From assembly GCA_031216915.1 (NCBI GenBank), contig CM062289.1:444688910-444752909 (forward strand): DNA of 64,000 bases, read 5' to 3'. The notes under the pieces are model-generated. The model was not told the origin of the DNA. It did no database searches and saw nothing but the letters and a program-made list of their open reading frames with translations. Below, piece after piece: positions 11,095 through 23,086 of this stretch. A program made the translations under genes and the position numbers. The stretch is from Pictodentalium vernedei. Its lineage: Eukaryota; Mollusca; Scaphopoda; Dentaliida; Dentaliidae. Each line of letters starts with the position of its first letter. Positions within the stretch are counted from its first letter, which is position 1.

Positions 11095-11300
11095 ATCAAA
11101 AATCGTCAGTGAATTTTCCTTATTTTTTCATTTTTTGTCTCAAAAACATAGGTTATGACCCCTCATTGGAACGAGCTCGTCGAGCTCGTTCCAATGAGGG
11201 GTCATAACCTATGTTTTTGAGACAAAAATGAAAAAAATTACTTGTTCAAGATTTTTTTTTTGCAAGTGTCGTCTGCTTTTCACGTTAGGTAAAGGGTTAA
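11095..11300 (-). mobile_element. TTAA-type MITE, family A (copy A2, one end decayed)
   Basis: The right end CACGTTAGGTAAAGGGTTAA is intact, with TTAA at 11297-11300. The ~100-bp central palindrome is perfect. The left end stops around the AAAAATCG segment, short of the CCC terminus. It lies in the opposite orientation to A1. Confidence 0.88.
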
Positions 11301-13807
11301 GATTACATATTTCTGCATAATGGCTAATCATAACCGCAATATGGAGATAAAGTCAGGTTTATTCAATCGTTTATATGCATGTTGCCCATTTTAGACGACT
11401 TCCAATCCAGGCATTGGTGACTGGATCCTATTTTACTAGTAAAACAGAGCGTATTTACCACAGTAAACATGTACAGCTTCTCTTCTCAAGGGGATCTGCC
11501 AATAATAACCACCACCCCGTATACTCAAAGCCCACCAATGCCAGGTCATCCAATTAATTATCTGTCATCGCCAACAGCTGGTAATATTATACAGTTCGAG
11601 TCTCTGATGGCAATTTATGGGCAGCCTCGTAATAGCATAGCAAGTATACTTGTGCAATATAAGGTTATGAATCACTAAATAAGTGAACACGTGACTTGGA
11701 GCATTTGACACCCAATGTTGTGAGTAGGATTAAATAGGGCTGATCAGCTGATTGGTAAAATATATTTTGACTTTGAAACCATTAATTAAAATTTTGATTC
11801 CTCCACTTTAGAAAGGATTAATAAGTTTGTGTGTAATTTGTGTGCCGGAATGTGCGAGAATCTCTCAAAAACATGAGGCATGCAGGGGGGGTGGGGGGGG
11901 GGGGGTGGGGGGGGGGGGGGGTCTTCAGAAAAATTCCAAACACTAGGCCGGGGTGGGTGGGTACCCCGAGGCTGGAAAAAACACGTAAAGTAGACAATTT
12001 GCAATTTTTTTCCTCCAGCCAAAAAAAACACATTTTAGCAATAGATTGAGCTTACAAAACCATTTTAGCATGTATCTGGATGCATTCTAGCCCATTTAGA
12101 ATGATAAATTTGGTTTTTGGGAGGTTGAGATCTTGAATAATCAAAATTTATCTTGGATACAACCTGACCGTCATCTTGCGGATGATGATTGATTACCAAT
12201 TTTGCTGCGGGTCCCTCTCTTTGTTTATGAATGATCATTCCATTTGGGTCAGTTGATATGTACTGACTGCACATGCTTTACAGGATGTATGGCCCACCAG
12301 TGTTCTTACTGTGGTTTGATCATTCAACTTGGTTGATTCAACTTGGTTCATTTCAACATGAGTGCATGTCACTTCACTCACTTGTATGTTCTCATAAAGC
12401 TGAGGAGCATCATCATGGGGGCCTAGCAGTAGCACGAATTTAGGGATGCCCACTTCCTACCAAAAAAAAACATAACAAACTTTTCATTAAAAGACATCTG
12501 TTCTTAATGTGGAACACTATTTTGATACCTTTTTCTGAGGACAAGTTACATATAATGTGTTTGTTGTTTTCTCATCACTGGAGACAAAATTGTGACTCTA
12601 AACATAACTCTGAAACTTCCAGTTTTGTTCTAATGGAGTTAATTCCCTTGAATAAGACTGTTTAAAAAATGTGGAAGCAAGTTGAAAGTATGAAATGGAA
12701 CAAATATGACTGAAATCCTGACTATCCATAACAGTTTTTGTGGAATTGGGGGTGGGTCCCTGAACTGTCGGTGGAAAAAATATGCAGGGGGGGGGGGGGG
12801 GCCTTAGGGGTGGAAAAATGTTTTTCGGGCCTAGTGTCTGCCCATACCGTAGTTGTGAAAATTCGAAATTTAAACTGAAATTTGATGTGGCAACATATAT
12901 TTTTTTCCAGTTTAATTTTTTCAAGAGATGGTGTACTTTGTAAATGTATAGGTATTTTTTTTTCAAAACAACTTGGTGTGTTGCACAGAGAGTGAATGGT
13001 TAACACTGTGGTCAATGGGATTTATTTAGTGGTTCATAACCATAAATGCTAACACAGTCAACTTCACAGTAATGCTGTCAGCAATATTCAGTGCGAAACA
13101 ATGAGCTGAAATGAGTATGAAATCCCAATGGATGAGAAAGAAGTGAGAACAAAGCATAGCATGGGAGATAACTACTTAAATATTGAAAGGTACACTCGAT
13201 AAAAGAATAAACAGCAGTACATCAAGATAAGTAACCAGGTTTCCAAAGTTATTGAATAGACACTGCAACGAAACGTTGGTGACCAGTAAATTGCGTTGGA
13301 ATGTTTGGAATGTAATGGAATTAGATTATTTCGGCTGTTATGCTGAAATACAATTGCTGAAAGCATGGACAAATTAGATTTCTCTTTCAGTCATAGTTAG
13401 TTTTGCAGTAACATGAATTGTCCGCTTTCTCGGTTTTGAAAGAATTCTATTGCTTGTTCAGCTTTCCTTTCAACATGTGCAGTCCCAGTTCTCTGAAACA
13501 GATTATAATGGCGACGCTAGGTTTTCGTACGCTTAACTGAGTCCAATAACCAATCAGAATGCAAACAAATGACGTTAGCCGCAGGTCGGGGGTGGGGGGG
13601 GGGGGGTAAAAATAATTTTCCCATGAACGTATGATTGGAGTGGGTGGGTGGTCGAAGTGGCCAGAAATCATTTTTTTCCATTGTCTAAAATTTGTTTTCC
13701 TTTCAATCTTTTAATGATTTTATAGGCTTTCTAGGACAGCCACCCACATGAATGTTGATTTTGTCATTTTTAGTGATTTGCAGCAATAACTCAACGAGTT
13801 ATTAGTC
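11301..13807. other. Long tract without genes; several G runs
   Basis: No credible coding region. G-rich runs at about 11886-11922, 12787-12800 and 13591-13606 generate poly-Pro and poly-Gly frames on either strand, which are artefacts. Otherwise AT-rich sequence I cannot assign. Confidence 0.5.
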
Positions 13808-14203
13808 GGGGGTGCGGTGGCGTTGCGGTAACCGGTTCTCGTCAGTTCACCGAAGTTCGGCAACGTCGAGCCCGGTTAGTCATTGGATGTGGGACCGTCT
13901 GAGCGATCGATACGGACTCCCGCGTTGAGTCCTTTGGCAAGGCACTTAACCCCGATTGTCAACATGGGGGCACGATGACACCTTGTACAAAGGGGTACTG
14001 CACGTCGATGGTGCCATGTCTTCAACCAATCTAGCCCTGCCTGTGCTGCAGTGCGGAGTTACGATGTTGGGGAGCTGGCAGCTGCTCGTCGTTGCTTGGT
14101 GGTTCTCTCCGGGTACTCCGGCTTCCTCCACCCATAAAACTGTCATCGACACTATATGACCTTGGCTGTTAAAGTGTCGTTAAACCTTAATAAATAAATA
14201 AAT
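13808..14203 (+). mobile_element. SINE, 5S-derived head with tail beta
   Basis: Diverged 5S head (GTTCACCGAAGTTCGGCAAC), common body, beta tail and short AAAT run. A possible short duplicated target, TAGTC, lies on both sides, but it is too short to be sure. Confidence 0.88.
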
Positions 14204-14326
14204 AGTCACTTTTTCAACAATGTTAACCCCAACAGTAGTAGCGACATCTGATGTATATCTCCCAATGGAGCAGCTGGATGAAAAGAGAAGAGACTTATTA
14301 TCTAGACATACCGAGAGTATTTTTAG

Positions 14327-14462
14327 TTATCCTTGTGTTTTCCAGGGTGTATGGGAATTTACACCACTTTGGGAACTCATACACCCTTCGGCAAAGGCCG
14401 AAGGGTGTATGAGTTCCCATACCGGTGTAAATTCCCATACACCCTGGAAAACACAAGGATAA
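14327..14462. repeat. 136-bp palindrome
   Basis: TTATCCTTGTGTTTTCCAGG faces its complement. The arms continue through GTGTATGGGAATTTACACC to a TTCGGCAAAGGCCGAA centre. Nearly perfect, so a recent or conversion-maintained fold-back. Confidence 0.9.
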
Positions 14463-14568
14463 CGGATTTATTTCCAAGAATGTTGGTGTACTTAATACTT
14501 TAACCTAAATTGTGGGAAAAACTGACAGAAAATTTATACTCTGTAAGTTTCTTAATAAACCCAGACAA

Positions 14569-14621
14569 ATATGGATGTTATTGGAACTGGCTCAATCAGC
14601 CAGTTCCAATGACACCCATAT
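14569..14621. repeat. 53-bp palindrome
   Basis: ATATGGATGTTATTGGAACT faces its near-complement around CTCAATCAG. Unrelated in sequence to its neighbours. Confidence 0.75.
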
Positions 14622-14760
14622 CTGTAATATTTTATTACACATAAATATTAAATTTCCTGAATTTTTATTTTTGTTCTAACATAACCGAGCAGAAGGTATG
14701 AATTAATAATTAAAAATATGTACTTTTTTTTAGCCATATATCCTGTTATTGTGTATTCTT

Positions 14761-14794
14761 GTTTTTACACCGTGGTTAACCACGGTGTAAAAAA
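14761..14794. repeat. Short hairpin TTTTTACACCGTGG / CCACGGTGTAAAAA
   Basis: Perfect inverted repeat around GGTTAACC. Confidence 0.8.
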
Positions 14795-14914
14795 AGTTAC
14801 ATTGTACCTTTCAGCCAATCAAAATGCAGTATTTTGTTGCATTTGGAAATAAATATCAATGCACTTTCAGACCTATTGTTCTAAACTGATAATCCTGATT
14901 TGAGACATGGCCAT

Positions 14915-15013
14915 GCATTAACATGAACTAAAATATGACAGTGGATAGGTACTCAACTAAAATATGACAGTAGATAGGTACTCAACTAAAATATGACAGT
15001 AGATAGGTACTCA
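14915..15013 (+). repeat. Three tandem copies of a 29-bp unit
   Basis: The unit, beginning AACTAAAATATGACAGT and ending GATAGGTACTC, is repeated three times with a single change in the first copy. A recent minisatellite. Confidence 0.93.
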
Positions 15014-15127
15014 AAATTTATGAATGTCATTGGAAGTGAACTGATAATATATTTGTTCTTCAAACTGTTTCAAACAAAAACAACAAGAGCAACGCCCGAC
15101 GTGGCTAAATACGCCCGTTGAGCAATT

Positions 15128-15494
15128 ATTTATTTTTTTATTGGTGTTTAAGGTCACATACTTATACACAATAGCTAATCGTGACCGTGCCAGTTTTACG
15201 GGTGGAGGGAGCCGGAGTTCCCGGAGAGAACCACCGAGCATCGACGAGCAACTGTCAGCTCCTCAACATTCTAACTCTGTTCAAGCTCCCCTCAAGCAGG
15301 GTTACAGCGGTTGAATACATGTGCACCATCGACGCGCAGTGCGCCTTAGATCACGGCGTCATCGTGCCCCCATGTGGACATCCGGGATAAAGTGCCTTAC
15401 GCAAGGACACAACGCGGGTCGTCCCGGACGGGGATCGAACTCGGGACCTCTAGCATAGAAGTCCAACAGTCTGCCACTGAGCCACCGCGCACCC
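15128..15494 (-). mobile_element. SINE, tRNA-like head (type 2) with tail alpha, with target-site duplication
   Basis: Minus strand: GCGCGGTGGCTCAGTGGCAG (A-box-like), B box GAGTTCGATCCC, shared body, alpha tail. A 12-bp duplication with one mismatch, CGTTGAGCAATT / CGTTGAACAATT, flanks it at 15116-15127 and 15495-15506. Confidence 0.92.
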
Positions 15495-15544
15495 CGTTGA
15501 ACAATTCGAGTTGTAGTAATTTTTCTTCCGAGAGCAGTGAAAAA

Positions 15545-16480
15545 TACTACTCCATCTGGCCATAACTTCGAAAGGATTAATCAGATTAGTCTCTAAAACA
15601 TGGATGCACGGGTTCCTATTGTGGTTATTATTCATGCCACGTTTGGAAGTGATCGGTTAAAACACGACGGAGAAAACCACCGGATAATCTTGAGTGCCTA
15701 ATAATCATACATGTATGATTTGTATTTTTCGAAGACATTTCCCGTATGTATGATCCTTATTTGACCCTGTATGATAATTAATTTTCAGCGATCGAAGGTG
15801 CGGAGCAGCCGCTTATCTCGAGAAATTCATCAAAACATACTAGTATTATAAAGAAAACACATGATGTAATGGAAATATTAACTGGTAGAGAGCTGAATGC
15901 ATATATTTGGGCTTTATTCTGAAGTACGGTTACCAAAACCTAACGATCTAATACTCAGTGGCTGAGCTTCATACTATCGCAGAAATGGAATTAATTAGTG
16001 TATAAGGTTTTACCTTGGTGCAATTTATGGGAGAGTGCCTGCACTCTCCCATAAATTGAAACAAGTCACAGATGTGAAAATGATGATGACCAAAAGTAAT
16101 CTAGCACTTTACCACTTACAAACCACCAGACTTCTGCATGATAAAAATGGCTCAGAGCATAGCGACTGGCTCACATCTTGGGATTTTCCACCCTATACTA
16201 TTATTCGACCCTATACTATTATTAATTTTCAGCAATTTTCCACCCTGTACTATTATTTCGCCCTGTACTATTAATATGCACCCGAGAGTAATAAAAAAAA
16301 TAGTTTACGGACATGAAAAAGCAGTGGAAATTCTAAGTCCATGGGACCATCACTTTTGAAGAGTTAATTCGATCACCTCTAAAATCGCAGGTGCTCAGAT
16401 TCCTATTATGGTTATGACTCATACCAAGTGTGGAAAAGATCGGTTGAAATGAGACTGAGAAACTTCCCCAAAAAAGTTTA
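15545..16480 (+). repeat. Pair of ~115-bp direct repeats flanking other elements
   Basis: About 15560-15690 and 16345-16475 share a TTCCTATTRTGGTTAT block, then GTGATCGGTTAAAA / AAGATCGGTTGAAA. CCCTATACTATTATT / CCCTGTACTATTATT motifs also recur at 16190-16280. These lead into the ~167-bp array and may be diverged relatives of it. Confidence 0.6.
15880..16068 (-). repeat. Dispersed element, copy 3 (inverted, empty SINE site)
   Basis: Reverse-complement relative of 6799-7405, including the GAGAGTGCC palindrome (16010-16066) and the ACTTCAGAATAAAGCCC target region, uninterrupted. A second empty site for the 6946 SINE. Confidence 0.75.
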
Positions 16481-16559
16481 CGAACGGGCGGAGAAACGAT
16501 CGGATAGACCAATCACATGAAAAAAATATATATATAGTCTTCTGTAAAAACATAAGATT

Positions 16560-17550
16560 AACAAGAGGCCTCAAGGGGCCTGAGAGCGCTCACCTGACAT
16601 TGACAACCATCAACCAAGGGTTCTGATTTGAACAAACTTGCATCTGCCCCATTAAGAAAACCATATACCAAATATCAAAACATTCTGGCCGGTGAATCTG
16701 ATAAAAAAAAAAAATATTCCTCATATTGAACTAAGTTATAATTCGGGCTCCCACAGGGAGCTGAAATATGAACCCAGGTACTTGGCTTGAACAAACTTGA
16801 ATCTTACCACCCAAAGGACGCTGTATACCAAATATCAAAAGATTCCGACTACTGGATCTGAAGAAAAATATCTTAAAGAATATTCCTCATATTGAATTAA
16901 GATATAATGTGGGTTCCCACAGGGAGCCCAAATATGAACTCAGGGCCTTGGTTTTAACGAATTTGAATCTCACCTCCCTTAGGATACTGTATACCAAATG
17001 TCAAAAGATTCTGACTGGTGGATGTGAAAAAGAAAATTTTTAAAGAATGTTCCTTATATTGAACTAAGTTATAATTCGGTCTCCCACAGGGAGCCCAAAT
17101 ATGAACTCAGAGACTTAGCTTGAACAAACTTGAATCACATCTCCCAAAGGATGTTGTATACCAAGTATCAAAACATTCCGATTGCTCGATCTGAAGAAGA
17201 AGATGTTTAAAGAAAATTCCTCATTTTAAACTAAGTTATAATTCGGACTCCCACAGGGAGCCCAAATATGAACTCAGGGACTTGTCTTGAGCAAACTTGA
17301 ATCTCACTCCCCTAAGGATGCTGCATACCAAATATCAAAAGATTCTGATTACGTGGATCTGAAGAAGAAGATTTTTAAAGAATATTCCTCATATTGCACA
17401 ATTTTAAACATTTGGGCTCCCATAGACTGCCCAAATATAGACCTGGGGATTTGATTTCAATAAACATGTGAAACAATCTTCCAAAGATGTAATATGTGGA
17501 ATTTGAAAAGCTTTTTGGAGCTGTGCTTTGGGAGAAGAAGAGTCTTAAAT
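16560..17550 (+). repeat. ~167-bp tandem array, about five units
   Basis: CTCCCACAGGGAGCCCAAAT recurs near 16745, 16911, 17078, 17245 and, diverged, 17414. Each is followed by TTGAACAAACTTGAATCT, ACCAAATATCAAAAGATTC and a GAAGAAGAAGATTTTTAAAG segment. The array opens with CAAGAGGCCTCAAGGGGCCT. I recall similar arrays as abundant in mollusc genomes, though I cannot name the family. The last unit is the most diverged. Confidence 0.88.
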
Positions 17551-17868
17551 GTTTCCCCATTACCCACAGTGTTAAAAAATGCTGACTCAGCATTTTTTCA
17601 GAAGTCCCGAAAAAGTACCCTATGATAAAACCGATAGCAATTTTTTGGACCATTCCATTCTGTTGGTCCTAAGGAAGGTTCGCACCAAATACAAATTCAC
17701 ACAACCAATATGTTACATGCAGAAGAGAGGGGGAACACGCCTGATACCTCTGACGTCATTCAGCTATTTATGTAATTGTATTCTATCTGGAAACGACCTC
17801 GAAAAAGCTTAAAGTTTACTGTCGGATGCATACTGTACAAGTTTAATGGAAATAAATATTGTTTAAAC
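17551..17868 (+). mobile_element. Sequence ending in the LINE-1/2-type 3' terminus
   Basis: Ends AATGGAAATAAATATTGTTTAAAC at 17868, preceded by AAGTTTACTG. This is the same 3' terminus as LINE-2 (46396) and LINE-1 (30037). Upstream it grades into the tandem array, with no RT fragment visible. It is either a 5'-truncated LINE tail or a non-autonomous element using that tail. A G run (17941-17963) follows. Confidence 0.55.
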
Positions 17869-18058
17869 TGTGCAGTGTCTATGGTTCCAGGGGTGGCGCC
17901 AGGGATTTCTAGACAGGAGAGGGGGGGCTGACCTCTCCGACGGGGGGGGGGGGGGGGGGGGGGCTATAACATTTGACCTCCCAAACGAAGGAAAATGAGT
18001 GAAAATTGGTAAATTGGAGAACCAAAATAGAAGCAAATTGAGTATGTTTGTTGATTAT

Positions 18059-18301
18059 TTAACCCTTTACCTAACCTGAAAAGCAGACGACACTTGCAAA
18101 AATAATTCTTGAATAACTAATTTTTTTCATTTTTTGTCTCAAAAACATTGGTTATGACCCCTCGTTGGAACGAGCTCGTTCCATCGAAGGGTCATAACCT
18201 ATGTTTTTGAGACAAAAAATGAAAAAAATAATGAAAATTAATTGGCGATTTTTGAGAATAGCTCTGGCCGTTTTTGGTCGTTACCTTAGGTAAAGGGTTA
18301 A
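18059..18301 (+). mobile_element. TTAA-type MITE, family A (copy A3)
   Basis: TTAACCCTTTACCTAAC at the left and CCTTAGGTAAAGGGTTAA at the right, with TTAA at 18059-18062 and 18298-18301. The palindrome centre is shortened: GAACGAGCTCGTTCC without the 9-bp GTCGAGCTC repeat seen elsewhere. Confidence 0.93.
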
Positions 18302-18486
18302 AGTAAACATATTATAATAAGGTCGGGAAATATTTCATCTATAAAGCCAGTTTGACGAACGACATTAAGGAATTTCGTGAGAATCACTATTCTCTATCAA
18401 AGTTCCAGTGCTGCACGGGTTCGAGACTGACAAGACGAGATATCTGTTCGTCAGCGTATGTTAGCTTACCATCTAACTGTGCAACG

Positions 18487-18854
18487 GGAGCTCGGTGGCA
18501 CAGCGGAAGACTGTTGGACTTCTATGCTAGAGGTCCCGAGTTCGATCCCAGTCGGGACGACCCGCGATGTGTTCTTAGGAAAGGCACTTTATCCCGGTCG
18601 CCTACATGGGGGCACGATGACGCTGTGTACTAAGGCGTACTGCACGTCGATGGTGCACATGTCTTCACCCGCTGTAACCCCGCTTGAGCGGAGCTTGAAC
18701 AGAGTTAGAATGTTGAGGAGCTGATAGTTGCTCGTCGATACTCGGTGGTTCTCTCCGGGAACTCCGGCTTCCGCCACCCGTTGAACTGTCACGGTCACGA
18801 TTAGCTATTGTGCATAAGTTAGTGACCTTAAACACCAATAAATAAATAAATAAA
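18487..18854 (+). mobile_element. SINE, tRNA-like head (type 2) with tail alpha and 13-bp target-site duplication
   Basis: Head GGAGCTCGGTGGCACAGCGG, B box GAGTTCGATCCC, body, and alpha tail with an AAAT run. A perfect 13-bp duplication, TAACTGTGCAACG, lies at 18474-18486 and 18855-18867. A young insertion. Confidence 0.95.
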
Positions 18855-18867
18855 TAACTGTGCAACG

Positions 18868-19118
18868 CACGTGGTTAGTCTCTCCTTTCTTTCTGGTTAA
18901 AAATAATAAGAACATCTCTATTAGGTGACTAACCCTGTGCTTTGCACAGCCTAAGCGAGTGTACGTTTTCATGTGATGTGTGGTATAGTAATTAAAATTT
19001 TCTTATAACCAGAAAGTGTGACCAACCCTGTGCATTGCACAGGGTTGGTCACACTTTCAGGTTATAAACACTTTCATCATTAGCAGAGTAATTAAGCCAG
19101 TGCACTGTTTCGCCTGAC
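18868..19118. repeat. Palindromic element around 19004-19067
   Basis: TTATAACCAGAAAGTGTGAC faces its complement around CCCTGTGCATTGCACAGGG. A partial second copy (TAACCCTGTGCTTTGCACAG) lies at 18930-18950, and TCTGGTTAAAAATAAT at 18890 resembles the arm. A fold-back family with two overlapping copies. Confidence 0.75.
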
Positions 19119-19250
19119 GACGCGAGACCGCTTCTCGTCAGATCACCGAAGTTAAGCAACATCGAGCCCTGTTATTCCTTGGATGGGTGACCTTTCGGCG
19201 ATAAATCCGGGTACTTTCCGTAGTCGTGGCTGGTGTGCGATCGGCGAAGT
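19119..19250 (+). pseudogene. 5S rRNA-like sequence (5S pseudogene or separate 5S-headed element)
   Basis: TCTCGTCAGATCACCGAAGT, TTAAGCAACATCGAGCCCTG and GGATGGGTGACC follow 5S rRNA in order. The downstream part, CCGGGTACTTTCCGTAG, resembles the 3' end of 5S, so it extends further than the heads of the SINEs. The common SINE body is absent. The 5' end is diverged, so it is unlikely to be a working 5S gene. Confidence 0.65.
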
Positions 19251-19544
19251 TTGAGTGTGTGGTTCTGTGACGTTGCATCACGTGCCAGCTGTGGACGTTG
19301 GGACTGTTCACCAGTACTACGCATTCCCGACCGTACCTAGGTGTAAAATAGAGACCTGTTGAGGTGCTTGCCTTGTGTGCCCGTCTGTGGAGCACCGACA
19401 GTATGCTCCGTTGAACTGGGCTGAGAACGTCATAGAATGAACAAAGGGAGTGAACACCTGTGATACGGGGTAATAATGTTAGTCAGTGAGCACTGTGGTG
19501 GATTCTAGACGTTAACGTTGCATTATTATCTCATATGTATCAAC

Positions 19545-19640
19545 TGTTTACCCAACGGAATGGCCAAAAACCAGCAAGTATTATTCTGAAAACACACTCA
19601 AACTCATCTTATGAACCCTCATTGGAATGGAATGTAAAAA
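19545..19640. mobile_element. Degraded family A MITE fragment
   Basis: TGTTTACCCAACGGAATGGCC matches the GGCC-side end of family A in part, followed by CCCTCATTGGAATGGAAT, a broken palindrome arm. No right end found. Confidence 0.6.
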
Positions 19641-20872
19641 TTGTGTTTAGTAAATTATAAAAATAAAAACATATTCTATTATCAAATAATAGTTTGCTTA
19701 TAATCTTCTTTCAATATCAATGTATCAATTTTATGACTTTCAGCCTGTTACGATAACATTCCTGGCTACACCAACTTCTATCACACTTACTTATGAATGT
19801 GCTATAAAAATGTAGAATGGGGTGGGGTGGGGATGGGGATGGGGATGAGGCGGGTGGTAAATTAATTGTTTTTGACGTTAGAAATGAGATCCATTCAACC
19901 TGGGGCAGATTGAACTTCTTGGAACCACCGTAAAGGCTTACATAATTCTGGTTGTCTGGTTGCCCCTAACCACGAAATAAGAACAGGGATGTAGCTAGAG
20001 GGTGTGTGTGTGGGGGGGGGGGGGGGGGGCACTTCCCCACCTCAATTTACCAAGTCAAATAAAGTTTCTGCATTTTGCATCTTCTGTTCTGGGAACACCT
20101 TCCGCCCATCTTCTAGAATTTGCTCTTTTCCAAAGCTTGACCATTCTACAGCAACGCTGTCCTGATCATCGGTGATTTTACCATCCACCTTCAATATGGC
20201 GGATACTCAGATGACGTCGAGTGTGTGATTTGGCCGATTTTTCAATGATTCAGAGCCAGCAACATAAATGCGTTATCCAACTCCATAAATTTGAACATGA
20301 GGCGACTATACATTGAAATTGCGGTGGCTGATTTAGGACATGGAAATTGTATTTTTTTTATTTCATCATCTCGACAAACGTATCTCGAGATCTCGACATA
20401 GTATCTCATTTTATCCCTTAAATGGCCGTTTATTTGAACATTAAAGGCCTTGGATAAATTTTTGCTTTATTCACCTAGTAGGATGATAAATGTTCCCCAT
20501 TGGTTTAACACTGAAAGAATTTATTCCCCTAGTAGCGACGGACTTGTTGACCTCTGACCTCTACCACATTTGTCTAGCATAATTAATAGTTCGATTGTTG
20601 ATTTCTTTAAATCTTTTTGAAAGTAGTACACAATGCCAGTAGAAAACACCACCCACTGGTCATATAATAAAGTATTTTTGCAAGTTTAGCTCAAGTTTGT
20701 AGGGGAATTATTTTTAGACAGAAATGTATTATTGCGCCTTCTTTATTTTTGCCAATTTTGCTGGTCGATCGAATTGGACCAATGTGCTCCTCACTTCTCG
20801 CTGTGTTTTGTAGCGAATTATAACACGATTTTGCCGCGACTGCCCTGTAGAAGATTTGTGGGATAAACAAAA
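19641..20872. other. No gene recognised; G-rich tracts
   Basis: G-rich segments near 19815-19855 and 20011-20030; otherwise unassigned AT-rich sequence. Confidence 0.45.
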
Positions 20873-21062
20873 TAAACGTATAGTGTTTTCAAGTAAAAAA
20901 TTTATTCTACTCGTAGAATTAGGAATGAAACCGACGAGCCAGAGGCTCGTCGGTTTCATTCTTAATCCTACTCGTATAATAAATCTTTTTCTTGAAAACA
21001 CTATACGTTTATTCTAAAACTCTATACGTTTATTCTAAAACTCTATACGTTTATTCTATATA
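20873..21062 (+). repeat. ~138-bp palindrome followed by 21-bp tandem repeats
   Basis: ATAAACGTATAGTGTTTTCA faces GAAAACACTATACGTTTATT. The inner arms read GAAACCGACGAGCC / GGCTCGTCGGTTTC. The right end of the palindrome (CTATACGTTTATTCTAAAA) is then repeated three times in tandem to ~21060. The 184-codon frame here (20992-21546) starts in these repeats and is not credible. Confidence 0.88.
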
Positions 21063-22490
21063 TTTCGACATGGTATCTCGATATCTCGACATAGCTATAA
21101 ACTGTCTATGTCCTACATCCTACATCAGCGACCGTACATTCGTTTCGGTGGGGAAACAACTTCCTTGTGTACCTTTGAAACATATGTGTGCAGCAGGATG
21201 CTCTGGTGCAGGCGCAGGCCATCGTTTCCAAGCAACCAAACTAACTATCCCAGAGTGTTGTTTGTATTACCACAGAGTATGGAATCAAAATCAATTTATT
21301 TCTATGTACTCTCGAATGTTTAAATTTCTGCCTCCTTTTTGCACAATTATCTTTTGTCGATGTTGGAGGAAATTGAATCGAATTCTTGCTTTTAAAATTC
21401 TTTTGGGGCCCTCGCGTTCTCTAGTTAATGTTGTCTACTGTCGTCGCTCCACCCAACAGCGATTGTCCATTTGCTCATCAAGAGAATCAAGGTACTGCGC
21501 GTACCAGCTACCAGTGTTGACGCTATTTGTTCTCCTGTTTCGCTAACTATCACTGCCTGTCAACTACTCTGACGTCGCTATAACACTATTAACACTATAT
21601 CGTCACCCTATCATGCAATTTCCGAATCAACAACTCTCCGTCAACCGTTTAAACATACAATGATCATGCAAGAGAATCTGCGAACAGCTCTCGACAGCTC
21701 CCTCCAACTAACTTTATTTTTGCATTATACGGACACGCCAAACTGTATTACTCTCAAAACCCTCCCATAATTCGTTTCACTTAGTCTAATAACTAATTGT
21801 ACTGGCCTAACGGTCTCTCGTCAAATAAAAGTACTTTTGGGTTAACTTAACCTAACAACTCATTCCGACACACATTGACAAAACAGCTCCCGACTGGCGT
21901 CCTAAGCTTTCCTTCGAGCGGTTACCACTCAAGAAATATTCTCATAATCCTTAAATACTATAACGGTAGACCAAGAATCAGTTAGGTATTAATGGGTTCC
22001 TTGTACTTTTAGGAAATTACCCACCAAAACACTCCGACGTCATCAAAAGTAATCCAGGGGCACGTGCAACTATATCGAACAATTTTTTTGTCCATTTCTG
22101 AAAAAAAACTGATTTGCTTATCGGAAAGAGCGCACAAAAGTTCTGTATATACCATAGGTATATTCTTCGAAATTAAATCCAAACGCCGTCAAGAGAGGGG
22201 TTAAAGATTTGTAGCGAAATGAACATTGACACATTCCGATGACGTCAGTCGGGTGCGTGCTTCAGTCGATCGATGGAAATTCTTCACAGTCATTTGACAT
22301 TATTTGCTTTCCATATTTCTGTTCCTTCAAATGTCTATCATGCGATGGTTAAATAGTCCGTGTGCTCATTAAATATGCTAATAAGCCGGTCACGTGGGTC
22401 ATGTGAGATAGATGTGAGATCTCACATGGCCTTCTCACATGAGACACGCATATCTTGCATATGAAGTGTGTGTGTGTGTGGGTGGGGGAA
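21063..22490. other. No gene recognised
   Basis: No domain-bearing frame. A (TG)n stretch occurs at 22466-22482. A short imperfect inverted repeat, GATGTGAGATCTCACATG, lies near 22410. Confidence 0.45.
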
Positions 22491-23017
22491 ACATCATGCT
22501 GACTTTAATTTGGGGGTCTTCGGTAATGATAATACAGCCGATTCTCTCCACCTAATTTGCATCTACATGGGTATTGGGGTGGTCACCCGGGGCGTTGACC
22601 CATCTGATGCGGCACAGATAAATTGTCGATCGCACGAGGCAAGGTTTGATCAATAGCTTGCTTGGTTATCAAGAGACAAAAAATCTACATTTATTTACTT
22701 ATCCACCTATCAATCTCGACTTGATCTTCCCAAACACCTTGTAGGGACTTTTGGAATTCCTCAAGGTCTTTGTGGCGGTCCCTATCTGGTATCCATAACC
22801 CTTCTTCTGAGACGAAAAACAACCATATATGTCAGACGAGAGGAAGACTATGATGGGGGTAACCGAGGACATGACAGACATCGATAACTTATGCAGGTGA
22901 AATTCGAAAAATTCCCAGGGGATGTTGTATCCCGGTTAAGTTTCAGAATTGGGAATTTAAAAGTCGTCACATCCTCGGAGCTCTGCATGCACAAAATTAA
23001 TAATATAGATGATAAAT

Positions 23018-23086
23018 CGTCGCCTGAGTGCTAGAATGTTCTATGTCCCCTATGGGACATAGAACATTCTAGCACTCAGGTGTCGA
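23018..23086. repeat. Palindrome (TCGTCGCCTGAG family)
   Basis: TCGTCGCCTGAGTGCTAGAA faces its complement around ATGTCCCCTATGGGACAT. An almost identical copy is at 29766-29835. The terminal TCGTC/CCTGAG matches the palindromes at 3498, 59249 and 62290. Confidence 0.9.

Noticed and set aside
11786-12049. Overlapping 70-80-codon frames on both strands
   Set aside because: They run through a G/C homopolymer and give poly-Pro or poly-Gly; no family resemblance.
16620-17400. CRISPR array suggested by evenly spaced repeats
   Set aside because: Units are ~167 bp, diverged throughout, with no short conserved repeat plus unique spacer; the window is eukaryotic.
20992-21546. 184-codon ORF
   Set aside because: Starts in 21-bp tandem repeats (TLYVYSK repeated) and continues without any domain; probably chance.
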